From NCBI GenBank assembly GCA_018417955.1, contig JACTVC010000003.1:3596001-3660000 (forward strand): a DNA stretch of 64,000 nt, written 5' to 3'. This DNA is from Laccaria trichodermophora (Eukaryota > Basidiomycota > Agaricomycetes > Agaricales > Hydnangiaceae). The notes below the pieces were generated by a model. It was not told where the DNA came from. It saw only the letters and a program-made list of their open reading frames with translations, and searched no databases. Each line of letters opens with the position of its first letter. Position 1 is the first letter of the stretch. Positions 1-12,956 of this stretch are shown here, in pieces. The position numbers were made by a program, and so were the translations under genes.

Positions 1-123
1 TGGTAAGAGTCAAACTTTCGTTCTCCGCCAACGCAGCTTTTACTTCTCCCGCCCTCATGCTATCGCTAACGATTATTTTGCCTGGTTGCAGAGAAACCAA
101 CAACCTTTTTCGATCTAGTCCCA

Positions 124-1404
124 ATGACGAAACCTACCTATGTGGATTACCCTGGGGTTGAATCGCTCAACTACTACTGCGCGGAAGGCTATCATCCAGT
201 TCACCTGGGGGACGTGTTCAACAGAGGACGATACATCGTCGAATATAAGCTCGGACAAGGCAGCTATGCAACCGTTTGGTTGGCCTGGGATACACATCAG
301 GAGAGATACGTCTCTCTCAAGATTATCTGCGCCGAGGCATCCAAGCATTCGTCCGGTACAGAGCTCGAGGTCCTGCGCCGATCCACGGCTGGTGCAGGTC
401 GAGGCAAACGCTATGTCCTCGAATTCATCGACTCATTTACGCACGAAGGCCCTAATGGGTCTCACCTGTGCGTTGTTACCGAAGCATCAGGGCCTAATCT
501 TACTGAAGACGTTTACGATGTATGGGAGGATGAAGCCATTCCTCCGCAGTTTTCTCGTCGATTTGCTGTCCAGGTCGCTCAAGGTGTCGAATACCTGCAC
601 TCTTGCAACATTGTTCATGGCGGTTGGTACCCATTTTGACTGTTATTCAAACAATGACTTATCCACGTACTAGATCTACATCTTGGGAATGTACTATACC
701 ACTCTCCAGCACTCGAATCTCTATTCAAATCCAGAGGAAAGACCAAGGAGCTCCTCGGCGAATCCACACTGCTGGAGCCGAGACTTTACTCAGAAGCATC
801 TCCTCCTGAAACCTTGCAACGAGTCCCTCAGTACTTGGTGTACAGACTTTCCATCGCCCCCATTCTACAGCTCATCGCCGACGACCCCTCGCAGTCCCAC
901 ATCAAACTATGTGACTTTGGCGAGTCATCCTTCCACGACCCAGCTAGCACGGGGGCGCACCGAAAGCTGAACTGTCCTCGCGTTTACGCCGCTCCTGAAG
1001 TCATTTTTGACGATTTGGTCTGCCCAGCGTCGGATGTGTGGGCAATGGGTAATCTCCTCCATTACATCCTCTCCGGTGGGCAGGAAATGGGGTCGTCAGT
1101 CATCTCTGGTGGCCCCAATCCTACAGATGAAGAGGTTTTGAAGAACATAGTGTTGGCGCTTGGGAAGCTGCCCGACCCTTGGTGGCAGCGTTGGGAGGAA
1201 CGTAGAAAGTATTTTGATGAGGAAGCCAGGCCTGCTGAAGGGGTCAGGGCGGCATCGAGGCTGGCGAGGATACCCAAAGCGTATATGAAGGAAGAGGAAA
1301 GCGAGGCGTTTGAGAAGGTCCTGCGAGGGATGTTTGATTACAATCCGCAGACGAGATTGAGTTCAAGGGAGGTTGCTAACCAGCTTGAGTGGCTGGCCTC
1401 CTAG
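124..1404 (+). CDS. SRPK-like serine/threonine protein kinase
   Basis: Two exons (124-622 and 674-1404, a 51-nt GT..AG intron) give 409 residues. The intron splits the catalytic loop; joining restores HGDLHLGN in place of the usual HRDxxxxN. Other kinase landmarks are the glycine loop KLGQGSYATVW (about residues 42-52), the ATP-anchoring lysine in VSLKII (K66), CDFGES for the DFG motif, AAPEV for APE and SDVWAMGNLL for subdomain IX. The N-terminal run with GYHPVHLGDVF followed by RYIVEYKLGQGSY is typical of SR-protein kinases (SRPK/Sky1), which phosphorylate RS-domain splicing factors. Such kinases are expanded in mushroom fungi, so the substrate cannot be inferred. HGD instead of HRD is common in this expanded group and does not by itself mean the enzyme is dead. 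The start is the first ATG before the conserved N-terminus. Confidence 0.85.
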
Positions 1405-1894
1405 ACTAAATTTCAACGTTCTCCTATACGATTACATTCTTTGGTGAAGTGGGACTTGTGTACATTTACAAGAGTATAGATGAGCATATAGTACTGGATA
1501 CGGTATGTGACTATGTGCTGTATTTTATCAAACAAGATCGTACGGTATGCATATTGCGCTGAAAAAAACCGCAACGGAAGATGAAAACGAAGTGAGGAAG
1601 AGGGACGTAATGAGAATTCGAAAAGGGGAGAACAAGATGAAAAAAGGGGGATAGCGGGGAACAGGGGTAAATTCAAAAAAAGATCCAAAAGCCGGTATCG
1701 GCGGACCGAGATAGACCTGTCAGTCACGAACCGGAGATTTCTTTCGCCTGTTATAACTGGGTCAAGTGGCTTGAATTCCGCCTGTCAGTGTCACCCCAGT
1801 CTCGATCTGAGAAGACCACCCGTCAGCCCATATGAATCAAAGCATCCCACGTCTGAAGGCCACTCACCCCCCCATCATCAAGAAGAACTCAAAA
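1405..1894. other. Convergent 3' intergenic region
   Basis: This stretch separates the stops of the kinase (plus) and the DUF262 gene (minus). I see no coding signal, structured RNA or repeat in it. It presumably holds both 3' untranslated regions. Confidence 0.6.
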
Positions 1895-4800
1895 TCAACT
1901 ATTATTCGGCCTGTGTTGTTTGATCCTTGGATCCTTCACCACCGTCGTGCCCCCCTGTTGCAAATGTTGGTGGTGCTCGAAATGTCTGGCTTCTCTCGTT
2001 GAATTCGCAGTAGAAGGCGAGCGTGACCGTTTCTGTCCAGCTACTTGACTCGAGCGCGGATGCTGACTTTGTTCCTGCAGGTGTGGTGAACGACATTGGT
2101 ATCTCTCTTGTTGTCGTCCACTGATCGAACCACTGGGCAACGAACTTGGTGGGGACGGCCGACGTCCAGGAGTAGCGCCTCCCCACCTACCCTCCATTGG
2201 GAAAGTGGTGAAGTTAGGAGTGATGGGCGTGGGCAACCCAGGGGTAGCGACGCCGCCTATGTGTGGACTGCTATTCGCCGATGATGGCCGTACAGCAGAC
2301 GACGACGACGAAGAACCCGATGTTAAAGGGAATATCGGATGTCCACTGGAAGAAGCGGAAACTGGCGTTGGAGGGAGGGGCACGGTCGCGTGAGTGGGTG
2401 TGTATAGCTTCAGCTTCGACAGTCTACCACTCAACAAATCTGACGGGACCCTATTTACCCCTCTAGAACTTGGCCTTGAGTTTACGTTCGACCCGGCCAA
2501 ATGTGGTGCCTCCAGGGCAGGCGAAGGCAACTGATCCTGTGACGGCCTTCTATATGCCAAACAACTCTCAATCTTGGCTAAACCATCGTCATCATCATCC
2601 ACAGGGGAGGCTGGTATTGTACCGGCATCAAAAACGTTATTCTTCTTAAAGTGCGGAAGATGGGGCTTCTGTGCACCAGGTACCATGTACGCAGGAAGAC
2701 GCTGTGCGTTTTGAAGGCCTAGCGCAGTGCCTCTCCATGGGTCCCCTCCGGACGTTGGAGGTGTAGGAGTTGCCTTCGACGTCGTGGAAAGTGGCTTCGA
2801 GGATGTAGAGATCGGCTTGGAGGATGTGGGGATTGGCTTCAAAACTGAGGGCATCGACTTCGAGACTGAGGACACTGGCTTCGAAATTGAGGACACCGGC
2901 TTCGAAACTGTCGAAATCGGTTTCGAAGATGCAGGAAGAGGCTTTGAGGAAGAGAGGTTGGAAGCTACCACTGCGGCCGCTGCTTTGGCTTCGCGCACTG
3001 AAGCTAGTCTGTCAGACGACGCAGATCGCCTGTCGGAGGACGTGGATGATCTATCAAAGGAAGTCGATGGGCCAGCTACGGGCGTTTGTCTGCCGGCCAC
3101 AGAAGCTTGTCCTTGACCACCAGGAGGCTTATCAGAGGCGGAAGATACGGGCGAGAAAGCTTTTCGCGTCGGAAGGGGCTTTGATAACCTTGCTGTGGCT
3201 GAGACTAACATTGGCTGAGTCACGGACGACGACGACGAAGTTTCAGCAGGAAGTGGGATAACACCTAAACGAGGCGACGATACAGCTGATCCGACAGGGG
3301 TACACGACTTTGGATTGGGCCGAACGGTGGGTATAACTGTCTGCGTCTGGGTGGTGTAAGAAGACGACGCCTTGGCTGGGTTACTACTGCCCAATTTCGT
3401 CGTGGATCGCTTGATCGTGGTCCTCCCTGCCGTTGTCGAAGACGTCGCAGCTATGGATGTAGGCTTCTTCAGATTCGCGCGTGCTGCACTCTTGGGTTTG
3501 GATGGGGGTGCAGAGGTAATCACGCCATCGTCGCTTTCGTCGTCGTCTTCTTGGGGTCTCGGACTCGCCTTTCTTCTCTTCAGCGGTACCCCCTTCTTCT
3601 GTGACAAAGGAACATCGTCGTCGTCGTCCGACTCTTCCACCTCCGCTCGTTTCCTCTTAGATGAGGGCAGTTTCACCCTAGATGAAGCTGGAGCGTCAAC
3701 GCGCATGGGCAATGTAACCAGCTTCCCCGTCGTACTCTGCAAAAATGGCATCTTCGCCGCAACGACGCCGTTCTCGTCAGCGTTCAACTTGGAGACAGGC
3801 ACGCGCTTATACACAAACTCCGAAACGTGCTTGAACGTCGCAAGCGCGTTCTTCTTGTCGTTAATCCTGGCATCATACCTCAACAAGTCAATCGCATGCG
3901 ATATCTGGCAATCCGACAGCTGATCTTTGAATCGGAATATAAGAAGACATATGCCCACAAACTCGATCGTCGACAAGCCACCATGGGTGCTTTTGGTGAT
4001 GGGGGCGCCATATATCGGGTGCGCGATAATCCTGCAATAAATGCCCATGATAAGACGCGCTGCCGCCGACGTCTTGGCTAGATCCGGGGACTGGTTTTTG
4101 CTGTAAAGCCATGTTTCCAAGCGACGGACGTTGGGTTCTAACCGTTTCTTGCTGGATGCGTGGTCTATGAGGTATACGACCTGCGCTAGCACCTGAAAAA
4201 CGCGGGCCTTGGCGCCACATTCGTTCCAATCCATGTAAACCTCAAAGCCGGGGAATGAGTTTATCCATTTCTTGAGATCGCGAATGCAGTCGGCGAGTGG
4301 GCCGTTGATAGCTGCTAGACGTTCGTTTGAAGTGAGTGGGACTCCCATTTGGACTCGCTGCAGAAATTATAAGCTATTGAACCGTCAGGGAGGGCGATTG
4401 GACGTACTTGGAATATTTCGCGCTCTTGTTCGGGCGTCAACCCCTTATAATCAACACAGAGAATTGCCTTTTGCTTGAAACTCATTTTCCAATCTGCCGA
4501 AAGTAGTCTCTTGTTCTCGCCATGTCGCTTTGTCCACCAGAGCTTCTTGTGAGTAATACTGAATGCATATATTTGAGCTGCGTATATCATTTACTGGTGG
4601 ACGACACATACGAATCTTTATCTTTGAACGCGAATAAAAAAAGTCAGTTGATTAACGTATTGTGAAGATGTATTACTTACGAGCTATCTATTCCGCGCAG
4701 CAGAGATATAGTCAATGAGACATAGAAGTTTCAATAAGACATTACGTACTTCGCCTTTCATGAATCTACAAGGAACGTAAATGGCGAAGGAGTGATAGGG

Positions 4801-5501
4801 TGCGTAGTTTCGTACCTTAGAATGGAGGTCAACCGTTGCTTTCCATCGATACAGGTACGTTTTTCAGAGCCTTTTACTGAACTGCCGTCGATGATCGCTA
4901 ATAATCAAGTGTCAATGAAACAATTGATGTTGAAATGGAGAGCGGCAACTCACCGAATACGAGAGGCGGAACAAAGTAATTATGATGGAGGGAGTCAATC
5001 AGATTCATTTGCTTTTGTTCGGACCATACAACATCTGTGATTGATGAACGCTCGAGGAATGTAACGTGAATCACAAAGACAAAGCGCACCTCGCTGATAT
5101 TCTGGCTCCAGGTCAATGTAATTCTGTTCAAGAAGATCTATGGTCATGAATGGTCGTCAAAGGGAGTAGAAGTTGAACAGAGAGGCCTCACCGAAAAAAA
5201 GACTTGTCGTGTACGAGGTTTGAACGGGTTGGTTGAGATACGTCGAAGAATTTTGGTCGTCGCGTTGACGAGCTGCTGCCCTGCTCCTTGCGGTTTCTCG
5301 TTGTGTTGTCGGTCGGGTGGGGGCGCGAGATGCTGTTTCTTGAGGCCGAGATGATGTTGCTAGAGGTCGAGATGTCCGTGTTTGCTCCAAAAGATCGAGT
5401 TCTCCTTCATCTTCTTCTTCGTCGTCGGATTCGTCGGTGAGGTCTGCGTCTAGCTCTGCGCACCAGTCATGATATGAGATGTAACCGTTTCGTTGCGCCA
5501 T
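1895..5501 (-). CDS. DUF262 (GmrSD-N/ParB-like fold) protein with long disordered nuclear tail
   Basis: Nine exons on the minus strand (5501-5192, 5137-5090, 5034-4954, 4897-4816, 4765-4750, 4687-4681, 4621-4612, 4558-4408, 4357-1895) join in phase to 1055 residues. The N-terminus has an acidic linker, then the DUF262 signature: DLEPEYQR followed after a splice by DVVWSEQKQMNLIDSL and VPPLVF, then DGKQRLTSI, GEIAHKDSITHKKLWW and finally EREIFQRVQMGVPL. DGxQR is the hallmark motif of bacterial GmrSD-type modification-dependent nucleases and relatives, which share a ParB-like fold; the role of fungal members is unknown to me. The remaining ~750 residues are low complexity: basic patches (SSKRKRAEV, LKRRKASPRP) suggest nuclear import, an acidic run (ESDDDDD) follows, and about eleven tandem SKP-type heptads occur near 2790-2945. 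No HNH (GmrD-like) domain is seen. Exons 5-7 are unusually short (16, 7 and 10 nt), so that stretch is the least certain. Confidence 0.8.
2790..2945 (-). repeat. 21-bp tandem repeat encoding SKP-type heptads
   Basis: Within the DUF262 gene about eleven imperfect units of seven codons read SKPxSxx (variants SKPIST, SKPVSSI, SKPLSTT). The period is 21 bp and the units diverge mainly at third positions. It lies in the disordered tail and may vary in length between strains. Confidence 0.6.
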
Positions 5502-6057
5502 GTACAAAGAAATCGAGAGAATTGAAAGAGGAGGCCAACAAAAGGTCCAAGCAATAGGGGAAAATTACTTGAGGGACGCAAGAGGGACGTGTTTATATGA
5601 GCAACTCCCACGTTTCGGGGTCTTCAGATTCAGGACAAAACCATTTGTGAATTCAAAGACAAAATATATTGCGCGTCTGGAGGTCTTTCAACTTGACAAT
5701 GACACGGAGCTACGCGTCTTTCTTCGCTCAAAAGATAACCGAAAGGGATAGTAATAGTATACGCCTGTGTACGCTTAAATTGCTTTGAGAAGCGGGAGGG
5801 ACGCCGATCGTCATGTCGCCGGCGGTAAACGATTTTTCTCGAGGACGGAACGATGCCGACGATCGGTGTGCGATCTGTCACAGATTGGCGTGCGTGGATC
5901 TCAAGCTCGGACCGACAAACGCCGAGACGGCACTCAACGGCGTTCGTGCCAAAATTGGAGTGTCCGGGGGCCGTGATGAATGCCGGCTCAGGTGACCAGA
6001 ACGCGACTTCTGTTTTCAAACAGCTTTGGCCACGACTCACTCCAGACCGCCCAAAAC
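5502..6057. promoter_or_regulatory. Shared divergent promoter of DUF262 gene and SMC2, with MCB-like ACGCGT
   Basis: The two start codons face away from each other across about 556 bp, so the promoters overlap or abut. An ACGCGT hexamer lies at 5712-5717, about 340 bp upstream of the SMC2 ATG. ACGCGT is the MluI cell-cycle box bound by MBF in ascomycete yeasts; its use here is inference. No other gene is seen in the interval. Confidence 0.35.
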
Positions 6058-9000
6058 ATGCGGATAGAAGAACTCGTTATCGAGGGTAATCTTAACAAAG
6101 TCATTCACGTTCGTCGCTGACGCGATACAGGCTTCAAATCGTACCCTGTGAGGACAACTATAACAGGATGGGACCCTTCTTTCAACGCCATTACGGGTCT
6201 CAATGGTTCGGGCAAGTCGAACATCCTCGACGCGATATGTTTTGTTCTCGGTATTACCAATATGTCACAGGTCCGTCTGGAGTCGCGTAAAATGTTCCTA
6301 GCCTCACCGCGACGCGTCTAGATGCGCGCTGCGAATCAACAAGACTTGATCTACAAGCGAGGACAAGCTGGCGTGACGAAAGCTAGCGTCACCATCGTCT
6401 TTGACAACTCGGATCGTGCAAAGAGTCCAACAGGGTATGAAGCCTGCAAGCAGATTACAGTGACTCGTATTGTGAGTGCACAACTACTTGATCCCACCTT
6501 TCATTCTTTACCGCCCACGATGCTATCCTTCTTTGCGTTTCTCTTTGATTGTCAAAGCATTACCGATACATCCGATACTAACCAAGAATATCAAAAGATC
6601 GCAATGCCAAACCTCACAAAGTACCTCATCAACGGCCACAAGTCCAACCAAGCATCCGTCCAAACCCTCTTCCAGTCCGTCCAGCTGAACATCAACAACC
6701 CCAACTTCGTCATCATGCAAGGCCGAATCACCAAAGTATACAAACAGTTCGTCTCTTCCAACCTGAACTGACAACCTAACTATCCAGGTCCTCAACATGC
6801 GCCCGCAAGAGATTCTGGGCATGGTAGAAGAAGCCGCAGGAACCCGGATGTTCGAGGACCGTAAAGACAAAGCCAAGCGAACCATGGGCAAGAAAGAAAA
6901 ACGCGTAGCAGAAATTACCTCTCTCCTCCACGAAGAAATCATGCCCAAACTCGAGAAACTACGGGCTGAGAAAAAATCATTCCTCGCATACCAAAAGACC
7001 GTGAGCGAGCTTGAGCGGCTCACGCGCATCGTTATCGCCTGCGAGTGGCTTTCCAAGAGGGAACTGGTGGAGGAAAGGGAGAATGACATTAAGGAAAAGG
7101 AGCAGGAGGAGGAGGACGTGAAAAAGGGGAAGAAGCGGTCAATGAAGGAAATAGAGGCTGCAGAGAAAGATCTCGCAGCTGTTACGAAGAAGAGGAACGA
7201 TGAGATGAGTAAGGGAGGCAAGCTGAAGAAATTGCAAGACGAAGTGGATCGGCTAGGGAAGGATTTGGTGCTTGTTAAGACACAGGCTGAAATCAAGGAA
7301 GAATCGATTAAGAAGGAGGAGGAGAATGTCCAGACGCTGGTTGATGACCTCCAGGAGGTACTAAATGCGTTTCTTCCACTCCTCAAAAATATTAATCGCG
7401 TGTGATTGACAGCTGGAAGGATCCATAACCGAAAAGCAAGCTCAAGTAGCCCAGCTGCAATCTTCCTACAGGAAAGTAAACGACTCGCACACCGCCCTCG
7501 AAACGACATTGTCAACAGCTGAAGAACTCTTACAAACCCTCCTCACGGGCTTATCATCCAAAGGAGCCAAGAACACAGGAGGGGGGTACATGGGCCAATT
7601 AGCTGAAGCTAAACAACGGATGGCACAAGCCGCTGCAGAGGAGGAGCAGTCGAAAGTCAAGTTGGGGATGGCTGAACAGGAGTTGGGGACGCTCAAAGGA
7701 CGGATGAAGGATTTTGAGAGAGAGGCAGGGGATAGTAAGAGGAAGTTGGAGGCGATGAGGGGGACTGTTGAGGGTATTAAGGGCAAGATTGCGAAATGTG
7801 GTTGGAGCGCGGAGAAGGAGGAGGAGGGAGAGGCGAAGTTGCGCGAAGCGAAGAGCGCTGTGAGGAATTTGGGCGAGGTATGTATGCGTGGGCTTGGGCT
7901 TCCGCGCCGCGAGACGTGTGGCTGATTTGACGCGTCTTCTCTTCTAGCACAGGGATAGAGTCAAGCATAACCTTAGCAGGTTAAACTTTGACTACACGAA
8001 CCCTACCCCCAACTTTGACAGGAGCAAAGTCAAGGGGCTAGCAGCGCAACTTATCACTCTCCCGGAAGAACACTACGATAAATCAACGGCACTGGAAATC
8101 GCTGCTGGTGGTAAACTGTTCAACGTCGTTGTGGAAAACGAAATGGTCGGCAAGGATTTGCTGAAGAATGGGAAGCTCAAGAAACGCGTGACGCTTATCC
8201 CACTGAATAAAATCAGTCCGTTCACGCTGCATCCTAGGGTACGTGGTTTTTCGTCATAGAAAAAAGTTATTGATTTTAACGGTCTATATGCTCAAAGAAA
8301 CTCGAAGCAGCACAGAGGCTTGCACCTGGAAAAGTCCGCACGGCGCTTTCCCTGGTTGGGTACGAAGAAGAGGTGGCCAAAGCCATCGCGTACGTCTTCA
8401 ACGACACCCTAGTCTGCGACGATGCAGATACAGCAAGGAAAGTCACCTTCGCCAAGGATATCCTCACCAAGTCCGTGACGCTCGAAGGGGACGTGTATGA
8501 TCCATCTGGTACACTCAGTGGAGGTTCTGCGCCCACTGGGAACCGGATCCTTGTAGAGGTTCAGGAGCTTTTACAGGTAGAAAGCAAGTTTAAAGAAGCC
8601 CAAGCCCGCCTTGCGTCTCTTGAGAGGGAGGAAGAGAGGAACAGGAAGGCGAGGGAGAGTTGGAAGCAACTTGCTCGGGAGCTGGAGATCAAGGAACACG
8701 AGTTGAAGTTGCTTGAGGAGCAAGTTGTTGGGAGTAATGCTTCTCGGGTAAGCTTGACATTTCGTTTTCTTTCCCAATGACGCAGATGATCCAAATGTTC
8801 TTAGATTGCTACTCAAGTCGAAGAAGCCAAGCAGCTTATCATTGACCTGCAAACCGCCGTACAGACCGCGAAAGAGAAGCAAGCCTCTGCGCAGGTGGAA
8901 TGTCAGAATCTCGAACGTGACATGGCAGAGTTCAAGAATAATAAGGAAGGCAAGATCGAAGAACTCAAAGTCCGTTTGACTCTTTTTTCGCCCCCCCACA

Positions 9001-10646
9001 AGTGGTTGATAACCATATCATTCCAGGCCAGTATATCGAAACAGAAAGCCAGTCTCCAGAAACACGCGGTCACTGTCAAGGTACAACAGAAAGAGCACCA
9101 TACGGCGACACTTGAACTTGGTAAGTGAGGTTTTGATCATGATCACACGCTTGCCCTTATCAGACCGCATGGTTTGTTTTTCAGAACAGCTCGAAAGTGA
9201 TCTGGAGGGTGAGAGGAAGAAGCTCGCAGAAGCCCGGTCAGGGATCGAGAGTATGCGCGTGGAGTTGCAGAAACTCAATGAACAGGTGTCGAGAAGAGAG
9301 GTACGCATGATCCGGCGGTGTTTACCGGTCTTCCTTTCTTCTCCTTCCAAGGGCATGGTACTGAAAGTGGTTTTTCACGCGTAGAATGCTCACGCACAGG
9401 CGGCAGTCAAGCTCGAAGAAGAGTTGGCTACACTTGGTCGATTCGACACGGAACTCAAGGAGCTCGAACGCGTTATCAAAGAGAAAAAGGAATCTATTTC
9501 TCAAGCTGAGATTACGCTGAAAGAGATCGAGCATGCCGTTGGAAATTTGCAGAAGGAGAAAGTCACTGCTGGGAATGATATCGTCAAGTTGCAGAAACTA
9601 CATCCGTGGATTGAGGAGGATAAGGAGTGAGTTTTGCTTTTTGCGTGCAACGAGAAAAAAATTGGTTGTTGAGCTGTCGTTCTTCCTTCTATAGTCAATT
9701 TCATGTCGAAGGCTCTCAGTACCATCCGGGTGATCGTGACATTGGTGAACTTAACCAACAGGTCAAGGAGCTGGCAGCCTCGCAAACTGGGATGAAGAAG
9801 AAGATTAACCCCACTGTGATGAACATGATTGACACGTAAGACGTCTCCGTAGATTTTATACCCCGTAGCTGACTCCTTTTAGTGTGGAGAAGAGGGAAGT
9901 CGATCTGAAAAAGATGTTAACGACTGTGATGAAGGACAAGGAAAAGATCGAGAAGACCATTGAAGAGCTTGACCGGTATAAGCGGGATGCGCTTCAGAAG
10001 ACTTGGGAAAAGGTCGATGGGTGGGTTTGACCTTCCTTCCTCGAGGCAGCACGACTTAATTACTACTCGGCTCCACAGGGACTTTGGTGGTATCTTTGCA
10101 GAACTGTTGCCTGGGAACTTCGCCAAGTTGCAGCCCCCGGACGGCCAAGATCTCATACAAGGCCTCGAAGTTAAAGTCAGGCTTGGTACTGTGTGGAAGC
10201 AGAGCCTAACAGAACTGAGCGGAGGACAACGGTACGCATCTCCTCCGAAGAACGAACCCCGTAGCTAATTGTCCCCGTGCTTCTTCTTCTCTTCATTTCA
10301 TTCTACCAGATCACTCATTGCGCTCTCCCTCATTATGGCGCTTCTTCAATTCAAACCGGCGCCGATGTATATTTTGGATGAGATCGACGCAGCGCTGGAT
10401 CTATCACATACCCAACATATCGGCCAGCTGTTCCGAACCCGTTTCAAAGGGTCGCAGTTCATCGTTGTGTCGTTGAAGGAAGGTCTATTCACGAATGCGA
10501 ATGTGCTCTTTCGGGCTAGGTTCAGAGATGGCACGTCTATTGTGGAGAGAACTGCGCAGAGGTCGACGTCGGCTTTGTATACTAATGGGGATCGGGAGGA
10601 TGAGGATGACAATAGTCGAAACCCGCGGGGAAGGAGAGCTGGTTGA
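6058..10646 (+). CDS. SMC2: Condensin subunit SMC2 (SMC ATPase)
   Basis: Sixteen exons (first 6058-6085, last 10310-10646) join in phase to about 1205 residues, the usual SMC2 length. The N-terminal head starts [18 protein letters not shown] and carries Walker A GLNGSGKS at residues 32-39, with the SMC2-type [20 protein letters not shown] and [16 protein letters not shown]. Long charged coiled coil follows to the hinge ([28 protein letters not shown]), then a second coiled coil, and the C-terminal head with LSGGQRSLIAL (ABC signature) and [11 protein letters not shown] (Walker B). SMC2 pairs with SMC4 in condensin, which compacts mitotic chromosomes in the nucleus. All catalytic motifs are intact. 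The intron after exon 3 (6472-6597, 126 nt) is long for this window and exon 12 has an alternative in-frame acceptor 15 nt downstream. Confidence 0.95.
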
Positions 10647-12956
10647 CTTTAGAGCGCAGCAACTGATGTATGGCTTTGATATTCTGTGTTAATGGTGTAA
10701 TATATTATTTTGAGAGCATTGTAACTGCCATTGCTATACATGCGAGTGCGACATAGGGTGATAGACGTTCTCCTGTTGCTGCATGTCAGTTATCCTGTTG
10801 CACGCCATGAGGAGCCTAAGTACCTATCCGTGCAGACTTGAAGAGTAATCCAGGGAACCTGCACCACCATCAGAACATGGAGGAGACAAGCAAAAGCCAA
10901 GCTGACGCACCCGTGCTTGTTTCTGTCAACTAATCGTGGAGCTACCGCGCGGACGTAGGTGCAGGTGCAGATGAACAGAAGGATGACGAGAAGCAGAGAT
11001 TGGAAATTGAATAGAGCAGACTGTTTTGTGTTAGGGGTTGCTCTGTCAGAAAAAGGAGAGTGAGATAGGGGGATTACTCGCCATTATTCCAACCACAGAG
11101 GGTCAGATTGATTATAGTGCTACAAATCGTGGACGTAGCTGGTCGTATATGTTCAACATGCAAGGGGCGTCATGCTCGCGTGTCACATTGAGCACCGCGG
11201 GAATAGATTACGTCACTCCTTCATTCTTCTCACCAAGTCAACTTCAAGTCGAAACTCCGAGTCCATGTTATCAACGCAGGGCAATTGAACGGTGAGTACT
11301 GGGTCCTGTACCATTGGATTTTGATAACGAAGAAGTCCAGAACTCAAGATAAGCTGCACTTGTGAACCAACGCCAAATTTAGTTCAGGGAGCCACCTTTT
11401 TATGCTACCCACCTGGTCCCACCGCTTGCTGCATGCAGCTTGCAATTGTGTGCACGCAATTCACAGATGGTGGGATTGTCGCACGGCTTTTGAATGCAAC
11501 CTTTTCCCCTAATGGCGTTTTCGATGGCGCGAAACAAGTGCGAATGGACGTCAAGGCCACCTTGAGCCGAACTTCATTCTGAAGTGCACAGGACTGCTTG
11601 GCCTTCCGTGGCTGTTTTTGGAGTCTCTTTTTATTGATTTCAATGCACACGTCATGCAGCACGTCGCCAAGTCTCAGCGCGTTGCTAGATAATGACGCAA
11701 AGAGTCGACAGAATGCCGCAAGAATGATGAATTTGTGCGAAACTACTCAGCCCTCTGGAGAAGAGGTACGTACTGGTACGTATGACGGTATCTGACACTG
11801 ATTTTGAGCTTTTTTAAACCATCGTTTCAGCGTGTTCATTCGCGGCCTCCATAATGTCATCGTTTCAATTTTGGCTCAATCGCGCAAAGTACAGAGATTA
11901 TGATGATCTACGCGCTTATGGACACTCCTGGTCTTCTTCATGAAAGAGCATGTGTTCTCTTGACTTCCTTTTATCTTGGCGAATTTTCGGTCAAATCACC
12001 GTCGATCTAGTGAAAAAGAGGAAAGCAGACTCTCAGAAAGACCCCTTTAGTGTGCTCCGTCCGCCTCTTTGCAATTTTGGGTCAAAAGAGGTCACCTACC
12101 TAGATAGCAAAGAGTTGGTCTGCAACCATCACCAGATCCGTATGTTATTGACGGTTGTTATGAAGATACCACGTCAAAACACATTCAATAATGATCGGAA
12201 CTCCATCACTCTCGTTTTATCGACCATGTGCTTCTCTCCATGGTCGTGTGTCTGTACGAATCCATTGAGAACGCCAACACTTGCTCAGACTTCCTCGTGA
12301 TCTCCCTGCTCGCATTAACATACCGGGGCCCGCCTGGTACCGAACAATAAACGCTTGGGGAACTCGAGATCTTCTTCGCCCCCTCAACGTATCGGAATTC
12401 CTCTGAAATGGCCCTTTCTAGCAATTCCGTTGTCAAAACTCTTGCATTTGTATAAGATTCAGAGGAAATCATCCATATACAGCTATCGAGCTGTAGAAGT
12501 TATCATCTCTGTGATTGTAACTGGATAGTGTCAAAGTATCAAATGGAAGTTGTCACCGGTGCTCAAGGCGGCCTATCGACGGTACCTGGGTACTAGAGCC
12601 CCACACGACGTCGACAAGCAACTCGGAACATCGAGAACCATGCACTTACGGGCTATCGTACATGTGGAGAACTCGGATGCAATCCACCAATCTGGTTCCT
12701 CCTTGGTCGATTTATCGCTTTGCGTCCACTCGGGTGTGTTCCTGAAGGTATGGCACTGCTCCAGCATGAGATTGACTTCTCTCATGCTTTGGAGAGTAAC
12801 GCATTTCCCCCCGAATCAGGTGGTGCTTTCCAGAAATGTCGCTGGTTCTTATCTGTTCTTATCCTCCCATGATCACATCCGGTGTCTCTCCAATTTCAGT
12901 ACAAAACCAGAACGCCCATTCGATATGCCAAACTTCCCGGTTTCCGCTGGTCCAGC
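10647..12956. other. Intergenic region, 2.3 kb, no gene recognised
   Basis: Frames longer than 60 codons occur on both strands but show no domain, no plausible splice-linked extension and no conserved-looking composition. The last few hundred bases should hold the promoter of the OPT transporter. I see no repeat or structured RNA. Confidence 0.5.

Noticed and set aside
115..348. Open frame on the minus strand under the SRPK-like kinase
   Set aside because: Shadow of the kinase exon; no domain and no splice support.
2727..3116. Plus-strand frame with GFE/TEDTGFE repeats
   Set aside because: Antisense reading of the SKP heptads in the DUF262 tail.
6523..7515. 330-codon minus-strand frame over SMC2
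   Set aside because: Complement of the coiled-coil coding region; Ser/Leu/Phe-rich composition is what antisense Lys/Glu codons give.
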